Positions 12,237 through 23,799 of a DNA stretch of 64,000 nt are shown one piece after another. The stretch is from Exophiala sp. HKRS030. Lineage: Eukaryota; Ascomycota; Eurotiomycetes; Chaetothyriales; Herpotrichiellaceae. The DNA is taken from NCBI GenBank assembly GCA_023897205.1, contig JAHWDD010000009.1, forward strand, positions 1,054,001-1,118,000, in the 5' to 3' direction. Position 1 is the stretch's first letter. The number at the start of each line of letters is the position of its first letter. Below the pieces are notes generated by a model that ran no database searches, was not told the origin of the DNA, and worked only from the letters and a program-made list of their open reading frames with translations. The position numbers and the translations under genes are program-made.

Positions 12237-13297
12237 GTCGGTACCCTGAACGAACTAGGGACTTGGTTGCTACGTTTGCAGAAGTGTTAAATCAACTCAC
12301 TTTGAAAGCATTCTTCTTTCACGTAGGAGAGTTATTTAGAGTTCGAGCTACGCTATCATTTTCGGGACATGTAGCCAATATACTCTCCGAAGCGGGCATA
12401 AAGAAAATCTCGAGTGCTGTTTGTTATCCGTGCCCGCCTAGCCTATGAATAATTAACTGGTGGAGCAGGTTGGTTGCAGATTCGGAATACTGATCATTTC
12501 AATATAGTGAACTCAAGAGGTTGGAACATTCTATATCAGTTGTGCCTTTCTCAAGACTTATCTTGTGAAGTATAGCCGGAGGAGAACAGTGGCAGGATGA
12601 TTGTCTCATGAACATGAACCCCGAGAGAGCGCGCTGTCTAGTCAGTTCAGGTATTTCAACATAATTCAACACACTATTGAAGCAACTTGATGAACATCTG
12701 AGATCCATATCTCCACTGGTCCACCCTTTGCTCGACGTCTAGCACCATGTCAGCAACAAGGCCTCTTAAGTGAGATTCCATTGTCTGCAGAAGTCGCTAT
12801 CGGGGAGAACATCGCAAAGCTTCAATCGATGCTTGTTAAATGCCAACATACTGTGTTTATGATTCGGCACCCCTTGTCCTGCAGGCTAAGACGTGGTCAA
12901 TTCTTGCAAATCAGTGTTAATTCATTCAACTCTGCGACTGTGGACCTTTCAATTCCAGGTTCTCAGAACGTTATCTCTATTGTCTAGCCGGTCCGTAATG
13001 CTTTTCGGGGAGCCGGATTCGGGAAACCTCATCTCCGACAGTTATTACCATTCGAGGTTATGGATATCGTCTTCCCTCTCGGCTCTCAGATGATTGGCAG
13101 GCTTGAACAAAGGTTCGTTGATAATCAAAGACGAAGCACAGAGCCGAAGGAAATCATATGATCAGCGGCGCTCCCCATCTTGGCCATATACATCTGCCCT
13201 TCCGCTGCTCGGTACTATACCAGCTTTCAATATCGATGAAATCGTGTTCTGCCATTCTCCCCAAACCTCGGGCTACGATCTAGAGCACAGATACAAC
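12237..13297. promoter_or_regulatory. Divergent intergenic region, SDR 1 / P450 2
   Basis: 1061 nt separate oppositely directed starts. Short open frames here lack codon bias or similarity that I can recognise. The size allows separate promoters for the two genes. GCCGGA-type half-sites occur near 12579 and 13011. Confidence 0.45.
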
Positions 13298-14969
13298 ATG
13301 ACATCAGTGTTTCAGTTCATATCTGACATCCACGCCATCTCGTGGCGTTTTTGGACTGTTGGATGCTTTGGTACTGTAAGTAGGATCACACCTTTGAAGG
13401 CCCATGTCTGAATTTGGGAGATTTTGTTAGCAATAATCGCCCACATTGTGTACAACCTCTATCTGCACCCGCTGTCCGGGTATCCAGGTCCCTTACTATG
13501 GCGAGCTTCGCTGCTGCCGTATCTCTGCAGTTTGGTTCGCGGCGATATCAGCTATAATTGCAAGAGTTTCCATGAGAAGTACGGAGATGTCGTCCGGACA
13601 TCCCCTAACGAGCTCTCGTACCGCAATGTCCAAGCATGGAAAGATATTTACGCAAACCGTCCTGGACACACGCTTCTTCCTAAAGAGGTTAACTTTTACA
13701 CTCCGCCCAAAGTTGCGCACAATATCTTGACGGCAGATCACGCCTATCACGCGAAGATCCGGCGTAATGTGGCGAATGCATTCTCTGAGAAGGCGTTACG
13801 TGCCCAGGAGGGTTTGATCAAAAGTCATGTTGACCTGCTCATCGTTAGGCTGGGTGAGCTAGCAGATGCTAAGCAGAAACTAGATATCGTGATGTGGTAC
13901 AATTATGCTACCTTCGATATCATCGGCGACTTGGCTTTTGGCAAACCGTTCGGGTGCTTAAAGAATTCTGACCTTCACCCCTGGGTTAGAATGCAATTTT
14001 TATTCAACACCGCCGCTCCGCTATTGTTGACGATGTCGATGGTGCCGTTTGGCATGAGGCTACTGCGATTGGTCGTGCCGAAGAAGACGATGCAGATTCG
14101 CAAAGACCACGTCGCTCTAACCGAGGAGGCTGTGCGAGAACGATTAGCGAGAAAGACCGAAAGGGCGGATTTCATTCACTTCATGGATCGAGATATTGGG
14201 GCAGAAGGCAATAAGCTCTCCTTTGACGAACTCGTCAGCAACGCATCAGCTTTGATCAATGCTGGTTCTGAAACAACAGCAACGCTACTTTCCGGAGCTA
14301 CCTTTTATCTACTCAAGAATCCGGATGTGCTAAAGAAGATTACTGACGAGATCCGGGGTGCCTTTACGTCGGAAGTCGACATCAACTTTGCCTCAGTATC
14401 TAATCTCAAGTATACTCTAGCCTGTCTGAACGAAGCTCTTAGGGTGTATCCCCCAGTCCCAACGGGTCTTCCAAGGGTGATTCCAGCAGGAGGCGAGCTG
14501 ATCATAGAAAGATTCGTGCCGGAGAAGGTATGCCGTTTCTCTATATCCATTTAAGCTCTATTGCAGCTAATACTAGGACAAGACCGTGGTATCTGTCAAT
14601 AACTGGGCATGCTATCACTCGGAGGAGTACTTCCGCGACGCCGGAAAATTTGTCCCTGAGCGTTGGCTTGACGATCCCAGATATACAGACGACAATAAGA
14701 AAATTTGGCAACCTTTTTCGGTCGGGCCTAGAGTCTGTATAGGGCGCAAGTAAGTGTTTGAGCTCACTCCTGACTTTGACAAGCAATGACTGACCGGGAG
14801 TAGTCTCGCTTACGTCGAAATGAGACTTATCCTGGCCAGAGTTTTGTATCAATTTGACATGCACTTGGAGCCAGACAGTACTAACTGGGCTGATCAGAGA
14901 ATGTGGGTTCTCTGGGAAAAGGGGGAACTGAATGTGACACTCACTCGAGCCCAACGGCTTACCAAATAG
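13298..14969 (+). CDS. Cytochrome P450 (complete, paralogue of the first)
   Basis: Haem monooxygenase of 507 residues, anchored by an N-terminal hydrophobic helix. Exons 13298-13375, 13421-14527, 14577-14749 and 14804-14969. The first intron is only 45 nt, with acceptor gggag, chosen because it keeps the frame and gives a continuous anchor (ILLAIIAHIVYNLYL) followed by the proline hinge PLSGYPGP. Motifs: I-helix AGSETTA at 307-313, K-helix EALR at 364-367, VPERW, and haem loop FSVGPRVCIG with the cysteine ligand at about residue 449. It shares the last two intron positions and long stretches of sequence with the P450 at 1-1365. It is divergent from SDR 1 and followed by the MFS transporter on the same strand. 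Substrate unknown. Confidence 0.9.
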
Positions 14970-15343
14970 GTAGAGTTTTGCAAGACCTAGAGCTAGTGAG
15001 GCTTTCCAGAGCCGTTTGAGGAAATTTGGATGTTCTCCCAGTGAGTTGGCACAGTAGAACATTGGGTCTGGTCCTGGGTCTTCGAAATGTTGGCTATGGA
15101 ATAGTGTCCTTCCACGTAGGCACCTAAAGTAAGCTTTCCGCGGGTTATCGGGTTTACTTATGCGAAGGTTGAAAACAGACGCTCCCGTACCCAGACAGCT
15201 ACGGCGTGGAGAAACTCTTGGTTTGCCGCGGAATGTAATGTGGACCTATGTCCATCTGCAAAGGACATATAGACTTGTGCGATATGTTTGAACTTACCGA
15301 TCCACGTGGCCTAGTCTCACGAGCTGTTCTTGTGACTGCGATA
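14970..15343 (+). promoter_or_regulatory. Intergenic, 374 nt, probable transporter promoter
   Basis: Space between the P450 stop and the transporter start, both on the plus strand. No RNA or coding feature is supported. Confidence 0.4.
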
Positions 15344-17641
15344 ATGGAAAGCCAGAATGGGACAAAGCCTTCCATTGAAGAGCTTCATGACGAAACGCGC
15401 AAGGAAAATCACTTCGACGAAGTCGAGGTTACTCAGCCATCCATTCCACAGCCTGGAGACTCTCCCGAAGTGAACGTCCCTCGCAAAACCTGGGCTGCTA
15501 TAATCGTAAGCTGGACACTCCTGACAATAAAGCTTGATTGACCTGACAATTTCTGTAGAGTTTGTCCGCGTACGATTTTTCAACACACCCTCTGCAGCAC
15601 GCTCTTCATACTGACCATATTTGCTGTTAGAGGTTTCGGCTTCTCTTTCTGGATGATTCCAGTTGCAGCAAATATTGGGCCTCAGCTGGCGACTGAATTG
15701 GGTGATGCTTCCAATTACGCCTGGTTCGTTACTACGTATACGATGTGTAACGCCGTCACCTCGATGCTGTTTGGGTCCTACTCCGACTTGTTCGGACGGC
15801 GGTGGTTCATCATTGTCGGAAACGTCATTGTTTTTGCAGGGCTTATCATCGCGGGTGCGGCTAGCAACACTGATACATTCATAGCTGCTTGCGCCATAAG
15901 TGGCCTGGTAGGGAGACGAAGGACATGACTATTTCATCGCAGAAGTTGACCGTCAACAGGGCGCCGGACTTGCCCAACAGTCCTGTTGGGCAGTACCTGA
16001 GTTACTACCGAACAGAGTGAGACATGTTGCCCTGGTAATCACAGGTACGAATGCATGGTCATGGGAAGTTGGCCTGTCCGTCTAACTGAGAGGCTAGAGG
16101 CGAGCACTTGGACGTGTGTCACACTGGGGCCTGTAGCAGCCCGCCTAGCTTTCGATGAGGGAACCAGGGTCCTCGCCCTAACATTCAAAGTTTGCAAGCG
16201 GTTACTGATTGGAAATAGTGGCGGTGGTTGTTCTACGGACCGGCCATCGGAGCAGGTCTTAACACCTTGATCTTGTTTTGGATCTACTTTCCGCCCAAAC
16301 ATCCTCGCGGAATTGCCTGGGACAAAGCTATTCGAAACATTGATTATACTGGAGCACTATTGTTCGCGGCTGGTGGCGTCCTTGTTCTGTTAGGCGTGGT
16401 CTACACCAACATTTTGCCTGCCTCCAGTCCCCGTGTGGTGGTCTTGCTCTGTGTTGGCTTCACCTTCATCATTGCCTTTGCCTTGTGGGAGCGTCTCATG
16501 CCACTTGAAGCGCCACTGTGCCCCCCGAAAATATTCGCAATCCACTGGGGACGCGAGTTTACATTCCCTTTCATGGCGGCAACTATAATCAACATGTTCT
16601 ATTACTCAACAAACGTGGCGTACATCAGTCAGGCAAGTGCATTGAACAACATTGGGCAACGAGGCACCCTGACATTTACTAGATGAACATATTGTACACT
16701 GACTCATATACTCCACTGTCCTACGCGCTGAAGTTGACCTTGCCACAAAATATGGGCATGATGTGCGGAGAGGCTTTGGTTGCACTGACTGGGTGAGATA
16801 TCCTGTTCCAATTCCTCCTGACAAATTGACTGAGAAAGTCCGCAGGTCTCGAATCAAGTGGTGGCGAACCCAGTATTTCATCTCCACGTTATGGATGGTG
16901 CTCTTTGGCACTCTCCTTGCACTGGGACGCAAAGACAACCGAGGCATGATGATGAGCTTTGCATTTCTCTGTCAATTTGGATACGGATGGGCTCTCACTC
17001 TAAGTTTCACTTTCATCCAGCTTGGCGTCGATCAGATCGAGCTGGGGGTTGCCGGAGCTCTGGCGTATGCTGACCTTGGCGTGGTATCTTTATGGAACGG
17101 AACGTATGCTAATTTGTAAATAGGGCAACCGGACGTTGGACCGGCGGGTCAATAGCCTCCTCAGTATACACGACCATACTGACCAACTCGTTGACATCAG
17201 CTTCAGCGAAGAAAATTCCCGACGCAGCCGCCAGAGCTGGTCTCCCTGAGACCATGATCCCGATACTGTTCGAAACCCTCCCTCAGGGCTTGAAAGCTAT
17301 TCAAGCTATCCCTGAGCTTAACACTATTGTAGCGGCCACTATCTGGACAGCCTGGCAAGATAGCTACATTGTTGCTATAAGGTATGGGCATACCCGATCC
17401 AGTCAAAATAACCTGGAAGATGCTACAGAGCTAAGGGTACCACAGGAATGTTTGCCTTGCATCACTCGGCTTTGGCATTGTCGGGCTCATCTTCGTCCTC
17501 CCAGGCCGAGATTTGACGCCGAAAATGACTCCGAAAAGTAAGTTTATTGCGAAGACTACAATGAATTCTGCTAAAAGGCTACCACAGTTGAAGTTTATCT
17601 GGAAAATGACGTGAATGCGGCAAAGAATCGATTCCATTGAG
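15344..17641 (+). CDS. MFS transporter, TRI12/siderophore-transporter-like (14 TM)
   Basis: Predicted plasma-membrane exporter or importer, 583 residues. At first sight the region looks broken by stops, but eleven exons restore one frame: 15344-15505, 15559-15569, 15631-15907, 15960-16044, 16098-16168, 16219-16632, 16683-16792, 16846-17064, 17124-17381, 17446-17537 and 17589-17641. Exon 2 is only 11 nt. Intron 6 (16633-16682) begins GC rather than GT (gcaagt...ctag). The sequence shows family features: FWMIPVAANIGPQLA, the loop motif SDLFGRRW, LPNRVRH, a RWRWLFYGPAIGAG segment and the C-terminal VYLENDVNAAKN. Many hydrophobic segments agree with 14 TM helices. It could export a toxic intermediate or product or take up a substrate; direction cannot be told from sequence. 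Confidence 0.85.
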
Positions 17642-18415
17642 TTACAGAAAGACTACGGATGATCTTCTGCTAGCGGTGCTCATCTGCATTGGTACATCAG
17701 GACGTGATGGACATGACATGCCTTGAGAGAAAATTAGTCGATACTTGCTTGATCAAGATTCCTGCTGACCACCGCGATTTTTTCTCTTCTTTCATAGTTG
17801 TAGAGCGTTAGACTATTAAGAAACACACGATGGACCTAGATGTCTGAAGCAAGCCAAAGCGGATGATGACTCTTTTCCCGAGCAGACCAGCAAATTGGAG
17901 ATTGCATCAGGATGATATTATGCTCTCACTGCCTCTTAATTTCAACTATGCCTGATAACCCAAATTTGGTTCTGTTTATCGTGGCGTGAATGGAAAATTG
18001 GCGTAAGTACTGCTTGCTGCTTCTCAGAGTGGCTGTCAACTTGCCTGTGAGGCAGCGAGCACGCATCCAAGCCGGCGAAGTATTCTCCGCAGAAAGCCCC
18101 ATACTTGCCCTCCGAGTTGTGACTACAATTTTGCGAGGCTTACTCGTGGCTGCGGTCCCGCGTGGGTACGGATAAGCGTTAGCCTGCGATGTAGACAAGT
18201 GCCGCTGCCTAGCGAAATGTACGGCTAATCAGACCCCCTGAGCTCCACTTCTCCCCAGACCCTCATTTACTCATTCAGGCACAACTTACAAGACTCGGCA
18301 GCAGCGACAGCCATCGCCAAAAAAGTCCGAAAATAAGACTTAAAATTCTGTTCTAATTCAGAGACATAATTCAGAGACACGTATGAGATTGATCTGGTCA
18401 TAAGCATTCTGTACC
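17642..18415 (+). promoter_or_regulatory. Intergenic, 774 nt, upstream of BVMO 2
   Basis: No supported gene. The last 120 nt before the BVMO 2 start are A-rich with a repeated 'cagagacataattcagagacac' pattern (about 18359-18379), which may be the core promoter or leader. Confidence 0.4.
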
Positions 18416-20251
18416 ATGTCAAACCATCACGAAAACGATACACCCATTCACCTGGATGCGGTGGTCATAGGTGCTGGGCTAAGTGGGATTGCCTCTCTGT
18501 ATCGGCTGAGAAAAGCTGGATTGAAAGTGAAGGCTTTCGAAGCCGGCTCGGGCTTCGGGGGCGTCTGGTTCTGGAATCGATACCCTGGAGCTCGGGTCGA
18601 CTCCGAATATCCTCTTTATCAGCTCAATATTCCGGAGGCGCACCAAAGCTGGGACTGGGATTACAAGTTTCCCGCTCAAAAGGAGTTGAGTGACTATTTC
18701 AACCACCTCGACAAGGTTCTTGACCTCAGCAAAGATGTTTATTTCAACTCGGAGGTTACCAGCGTGCGGTACAGAGATGGACTTTGGACTGTGAGGACGG
18801 CGCAGCGGACCGCAACCTGTAAATATCTGGCTTTGGCCGCCGGTGCTCTTCATCGTACCCATCGTCCAGACTTTCCAGGACTGGATAACTTTGGAGGGGA
18901 GATCTACCACACAGCTTCCTGGCCTGATGACATCGACCTTCAGGGTAAGAGAGTGGCTGTCATTGGTGCCGGGGCTACTGGAGTGCAAGTCGTGCAGGAG
19001 CTAGCGAAGCAAGTCGACTACCTGCTGGTTTGTGTGAGGAATCCGAGCTACTGCCTTCCGATGGGCCAGAAGAAAATCAGTGACGAAGAAAAGGTGGCCA
19101 CCAGAGCCCATGTCCAGGAGACGCTTTGTCAGGTTCGTAACACCTTGGCAGGCTATCCGGCCAAGCAGTCACCAGGCAGCCTTTGGGACCGATCGACCGA
19201 GGAACGAGAGGCACTCTGGGAAACACTGTTCGCCCAAGGAGGGTTCAATTTTTTGCAGGGAAACTATAATGAAATGCTCGTTGACCCCAAGGCCAACCGC
19301 GAAATATATAACTTCTGGGCCAAAAAGACTCGGGCGCGGGTGACTGACCCTGTGAAGAGAGACATCATCGCTCCCGTGGAGCCGCCTTACCCTTTCGGCA
19401 CGAGAAGAACTCCCTTGGACCAGGACTATTATGAGTGTCTGAACCAGTCAAATGTCGAGCTAATCAGCCTTCGAGACACCCCTATCGCCCGATTCAACAA
19501 GAGTGGTTTCATCGCTGAGGACGGGAAGCAAAAGGACTTTGACGTATTGGTTTTGGCGACAGGATTTGACAGTTTCACTGGCTCGTGAGTCTCGAAGCTC
19601 TGCTGTTGCCTTTTGACCTTTATGTTTTTGGCATGTCTTCAGGCCAGTCCTAATATCGTGCGCAGGCTTACGACCATGGGCCTAAAGACCAAAGACGGTC
19701 TTGATATCCAGGATGTGTGGAAGGACGGAGTCAGAACATATCTGGGCATTTTTGTCAAAGGGCTTCCAAACGCCTTTTTGCTCTATTCGCCCCAAGGTCT
19801 GTAGTAATATGTGTGACCTCATATGTGTAAAGATCAATATGGCTGACTCTTGTCTGAAGCACCTACTGCACTCGCCAATGGACCGACCCTGATAGAATGT
19901 CAGGCTGATATAATGATGGAAACAATTCAAAGACTCGAATCAATCAAAGCCAAGTCTATAGAGCCGAAGGAGTCGGCCGAAGCTGAATGGGGCGAGCTCC
20001 TGGAAAAGATGATTTCACCGACATTATTCAGGTACGCTGGCTCATGGTGGAATGGCGCAAATATTCCTGGCAAAAAGGTTCAGATATTCAATTATGTTGG
20101 GGGTCTTGCAACATATGAGAAAACCTGTCAGGAAGCCGTCAGTACCTGGAAGGGATTTGACATCATTCTTGATCATCACTCCGAGCCCGTCAGCCAGAAG
20201 ACCGTGAAAGGAAGCGAAGAGGCAGACTTGATAAAGCCTATAGCTGCTTGA
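18416..20251 (+). CDS. Baeyer-Villiger monooxygenase (BVMO 2, cyclohexanone monooxygenase-like)
   Basis: FAD/NADPH enzyme predicted to convert cyclic ketones to lactones. Exons 18416-19584, 19666-19796 and 19860-20251 give 563 residues. FAD motif GAGLSG is at 19-24, FGGVWFWNRYPGARVDSEY follows, the BVMO fingerprint FGGEIYHTASWP at 159-170 is canonical, and the NADPH-binding motif GAGATGVQ comes next. The ATGFD motif lies just before intron 1. The C-terminus has the SWWNGANIPGK segment typical of cyclohexanone-type enzymes. Length is normal (about 540-570). The intron 2 acceptor is aag. Its neighbours are the transporter upstream and the EthD protein downstream on the other strand. Of the three flavoenzymes in the window this is the most orthodox type I BVMO. 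Confidence 0.92.
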
Positions 20252-20750
20252 TTCAATAGACCGCATAGCAAAATACGAAATGTGTAGTATGATAAATTCA
20301 CTTCTTATAAGCTTCGCTAAACACCGATATTCTTCACGCCTTCATATTATAGTAGGAGGCTCATCTAGGTGCAGCTCGTTTTTGATTACGTTCTGAAGAA
20401 CTCTGGAATTCCGAGTCGAACATCATAGAGATAGGATGATCTCTCGCAAGCCCTGAGATCTGGGCCACCGAGAACATTGTACCACGGCAAAAATTCTGGT
20501 CACTGCAAAGAAATCGAGAAGAACAGACAAGCCCATTTCCCCTTCTAAAGAATATCCAAGTTGTTGCAAACTTTTAGTAGTTTTCTGAGTATGATGGAAG
20601 CAATATTCGTCGAGGGTTCATACCATAACAAAGGTTGCTTCCCAGACATGTCTGGTAGTGCCATAGGACTAAAGGCCCGTTTGAACCCAGCTCCATAACC
20701 ACCACCAGGTTGAAGCCTTCTGCAGCATTTGCGTCCTATAACCCGACAGT
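20252..20750. other. Intergenic, 499 nt, between convergent genes
   Basis: Tail-to-tail gap between BVMO 2 and the EthD-domain gene. No gene or repeat is supported. Confidence 0.45.
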
Positions 20751-21381
20751 CTATGCTAAAGCCTTCAAGTCTTCTGGCAGGAGCCCGTCAGTGCCACCAA
20801 GACCGTCTATCGCTTTTCCAAAGATAATGTTCTCATAGCCAGCCATTATAAAAACATTTGATTCAAGGAACTTCGCTGCATCCCCTACAAACGTGGCTCA
20901 GTCGGCTATGAAGGGGAGGGCCTCTGAGAGGGTGGGGAAGGAATGGTGATGCTTACCTCCCAAGGCTCGAGAAAACGCTGGACTGCTGCTGAACGTCTTC
21001 CAATCTTCAAGGCGCTTGACATATATCTCGGTGCAGCCATCATATGGAAGCACTGGATACCCGAGACCCTCCGCGGCTGCTCTGATCTCTGGCGTCTGGT
21101 GAAACTGTAACAGATATCAGTCCGGACTTAGCGTCTCGGGGGACGGATGGTTTTGGAGAAAAGACACCGACTTGGACATATCGCAAGGCTTGGATCTCTC
21201 GAAATCCCTTGGCGGCAACGGTCAAATCGGCATGCACCGTCTCCCAATGGCTGTGGAACTCCTGGTCACTGAGTCCAGATTTCTTGATCAGGAAGAATGT
21301 GATTTTGAGGTATGGCTGGCGGTTGGCAGATGCCGGACTAGCCAGCCGACCAAAGGTGACCGAATGTGGTTCTTCCATCAA
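20751..21381 (-). CDS. EthD-domain protein
   Basis: Small dimeric alpha/beta-barrel protein of the EthD family (163 residues). Fungal members act as dehydratases or decarboxylases on aromatic or polyketide intermediates or as accessory proteins. Exons 21381-21172, 21104-20957 and 20884-20751. Family features are YLKITFFLIKKSGLSDQEF, with the central HSHWETVHADL histidine-rich helix, and a second half with FHQTPEIRAAAEGLGYP and YDGCTEIYVKRLEDW. A second ATG three bases downstream is equally possible as start. It is divergent from SDR 2, which implies shared control. Function in this cluster is unknown; lactone or ring processing is speculation. Confidence 0.85.
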
Positions 21382-21872
21382 TGGAATATTCTCGAGGGCA
21401 AAAACTACTTGGGGCTGTCACGGCACACCCAATAGTGGTCCGTTCTTCTTGTTGAGAACAGGTCGTGGCTGATATACTTGCATCGCGCCGAGCCATTGTC
21501 CGCCCACAATTATTTCCAGTATTCGTCATTATTCTGTGCAAGATTTATGCAGCTTCCCTCTCAGCGCCCGTGCAGGCAGAGGCTGACCCCGGGCCGTCCG
21601 GAGAAGCTTCCCCGAGGCGCGAAGGTGCCCGGGGCTTCCTGGGGAAGTTGGGGAAGGGGAGTTCAAGGTTGGCGCCGCGAAGGGGCACAGATTAGCCAAA
21701 TTCTTCTCCCTCCCACTTGCACCGGCATTGTTTTGTACCTAGTCTTTCTTTTTTCAAAGCAAGTATAAGGAGAGAGGCTGAGAAGCTCACTTGAATTCAA
21801 ACGTATGTCGAAGCCTTGTTGACAATTTGCCCTTCACATGACGCGAAACATCAAACAAATCTTGAAAGCAAG
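21382..21872. promoter_or_regulatory. Divergent promoter, EthD / SDR 2
   Basis: 491 nt between divergent starts. The centre is G+C-rich (21585-21685) and contains an imperfect inverted repeat at 21600-21613 (ggagaagcttcccc), which resembles but does not match the inverted repeat in the SDR 3/SDR 4 promoter. Confidence 0.45.
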
Positions 21873-22723
21873 ATGGCGTCCCTAGAGGGTAAAATCATTC
21901 TTCTGATCGGTGGTGCATCCGGTGTAGGGTTGGCCACGGCCAAACTCCTGGCATCTCGCGGCGTACATCTTTCCGTGGCCGATGTAAACGACGACGTGAA
22001 AACCGTGATCTCTCAACAGGTGCCCTCGACGGACAAAGTGAAGGTTACTGCTCACCGAGTCGACATCACTGACCAGTCGGCGGTAAAGGCCTTGATAGAT
22101 GCTACACTGAAAGAACATGGACGTATCGATGGGTGTGCCAACATTGCTGGGGTCATCGGAAAGCAGCACGGAATCAGCATCTGGGAGACTGAGAGGAGCG
22201 AATTTGATTTTGTAATGGGGGTGAATGCCGGTGGACTGTTCAACTGCCTGGCGGCACAGTTGAAACCAGGCATATTGTCCGACGGCGCGAGCATTGTCAA
22301 CGTCGCCAGCATCCTGTCCTTGCGCGCATCGCCCAGATCGGCTTCGTACGTGGCCAGCAAACACGCAGTGCAAGGCTTGACCAAAGCTGCTGCCATTGAC
22401 GCAGCGCCTAGGAACATCCGGGTCAACTGTGTGGCACCGTGAGTAATCCAATCTCTTTTTCCTTTTACTTCTTGTTTCTTTTGGTGATCAGAAGGCTAAA
22501 ACATGGATCCAGGGGCTACATTGCCACACCAATGCTGGCCACATCCTTGGAGACCAAATTTGGATCCGACGCAAAAAATTGGCCAAAGCCAACGACCCCG
22601 TTTACCCGCCATGGAGAACCAGAGGAGATAGGGAAGGTGATTGCCTTTTTACTCAGCGATGATGCCAGTTACGTTACGGCCGCCACGTACAGCGTCGACG
22701 GTGGATGGGCTTCTGCCACATGA
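21873..22723 (+). CDS. Short-chain dehydrogenase/reductase (SDR 2)
   Basis: Classical SDR of 258 residues. Exons 21873-22438 and 22513-22723. Start chosen at MASLEGK because paralogues begin there; an in-frame ATG at 21816 would add 19 residues. The cofactor loop reads GGASGVG, with glycine where most members have threonine. NIAG, the catalytic serine region (NVASILSLRA) and YVASK are present, and the C-terminus ends YSVDGGWASAT. The intron lies in the codon after NCVA, the same phase and position as in the other three SDRs of this type. It faces SDR 3 tail to tail and is closest to it in sequence (shared LASRG, ADVN, VDI, NAxGLF, RNIRVN and YSVDGGW blocks), so the two are an inverted duplicate pair. 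Confidence 0.92.
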
Positions 22724-22971
22724 ACCAAAGTCTCAGAATTCATAGTAGCTGTTTGAGCTTGAAGGCTTGAAATTTTGGTTTGGCACTTCGGGCTCAGAAT
22801 AAGCAGTGCTTCGTAGAATAGCAACTTCAACATCATATATAGATGCAGTTTACTATAGAACAACTATACACATCGGTCATCTGGACGATGATTTAGTACT
22901 AGGTGTCATCAGAGCGTTCTAAGGACTGGATATTCCGTTAGCAGCCAATTACTATGTCAGTCCTCTCGTAT

Positions 22972-23799
22972 CTAAATATTCCATCCTCCATCCACGCTAT
23001 AGATTGCCCCTGTTGTGAATTTGCTCTCATCTCCAAGCAGAAATGCAATGGTTGACGCAATCTCGTCAGGTTCAGCGTTGCGTGCAATAGGGGTGAAGGC
23101 AGCTTGGGGCGTTGCATCCTTGCTGGCCAATGCCGCGGCCAGCATAGGTGTATTCACTACGCCACTGTGTATTCACCCTCCAAATTAGATAATGCCCATA
23201 TATACTTCTGCTAGATGTGTCCGAACTTACGGTGCTACTCCGTTCACTCTTATGTTCCTCGGCCCGGCTTCGAGAGCCGCTGATTTGATCAATCCCGTAG
23301 CAGCGTGTTTGCTCGCGACATACGCTGAGCTGCGCGGAGTACCTCGAAGCCCACAAAAGCTTCCGACGCACGCAATGCTGGAACCGTCCTTCATTACTCC
23401 GTCCGCTAGTTGCGAAGCCAAGCAGTGAAATAAGCCTTTGGCGTTGACGTCCATGATGAAGTCGTACTCTTCGGTCGATAACTCCCAGATATGGTGTATG
23501 TTCTGATTTTTGCCAGCCACTCCAGCGACATTGGCTGCTCCGTCCAGCTGACCAAACTCAACCGTGGTCGCCTTGAGCCATTGCCGAACCTGGTCACGAT
23601 CCCGGATATCGACGTTAGTTGAAGTGAATTTTTTTGAGCGGTGTGCGCTCAAAGACGCCGCGATCGCGTTGAGCCCTTCTTTGTTGACGTCTGCGATTGC
23701 CAACGTTGCACCGCGAGAGGCCGGAAGTTTCGCTGTAGCGGCACCAATTCCCGATGCAGCCCCAGTCAAGGCGATGACCTTTCCAGCGAGGGACGACAT
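22972..23799 (-). CDS. Short-chain dehydrogenase/reductase (SDR 3)
   Basis: Classical SDR, 253 residues, exons 23799-23231 and 23164-22972. The cofactor motif is TGAASGIG, with NVAG, a catalytic serine in CVGSFCGL, and YVASK. The C-terminus is IYSVDGGWNI. Start chosen at MSSLAGK for agreement with SDR 2; an upstream in-frame ATG at 23823 exists. The gene is convergent with SDR 2 (249 nt between stops) and divergent from SDR 4, with which it shares a promoter carrying a strong inverted repeat. The helix after the cofactor loop has TAKLPASRG where SDR 2 has TAKLLASRG, an unusual proline. It is probably an alcohol dehydrogenase or ketoreductase of the cluster. Confidence 0.92.

Noticed and set aside
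13291..13440. Alternative first intron of P450 2 with a gtactg donor and gttag acceptor
   Set aside because: It keeps the frame but uses a weak donor and shortens the membrane helix; gtaagt with gggag gives a better anchor.
15900..17600. MFS gene looked like a pseudogene with many stops
   Set aside because: All stops fall in introns; eleven exons rebuild one 583-residue frame with family motifs throughout.
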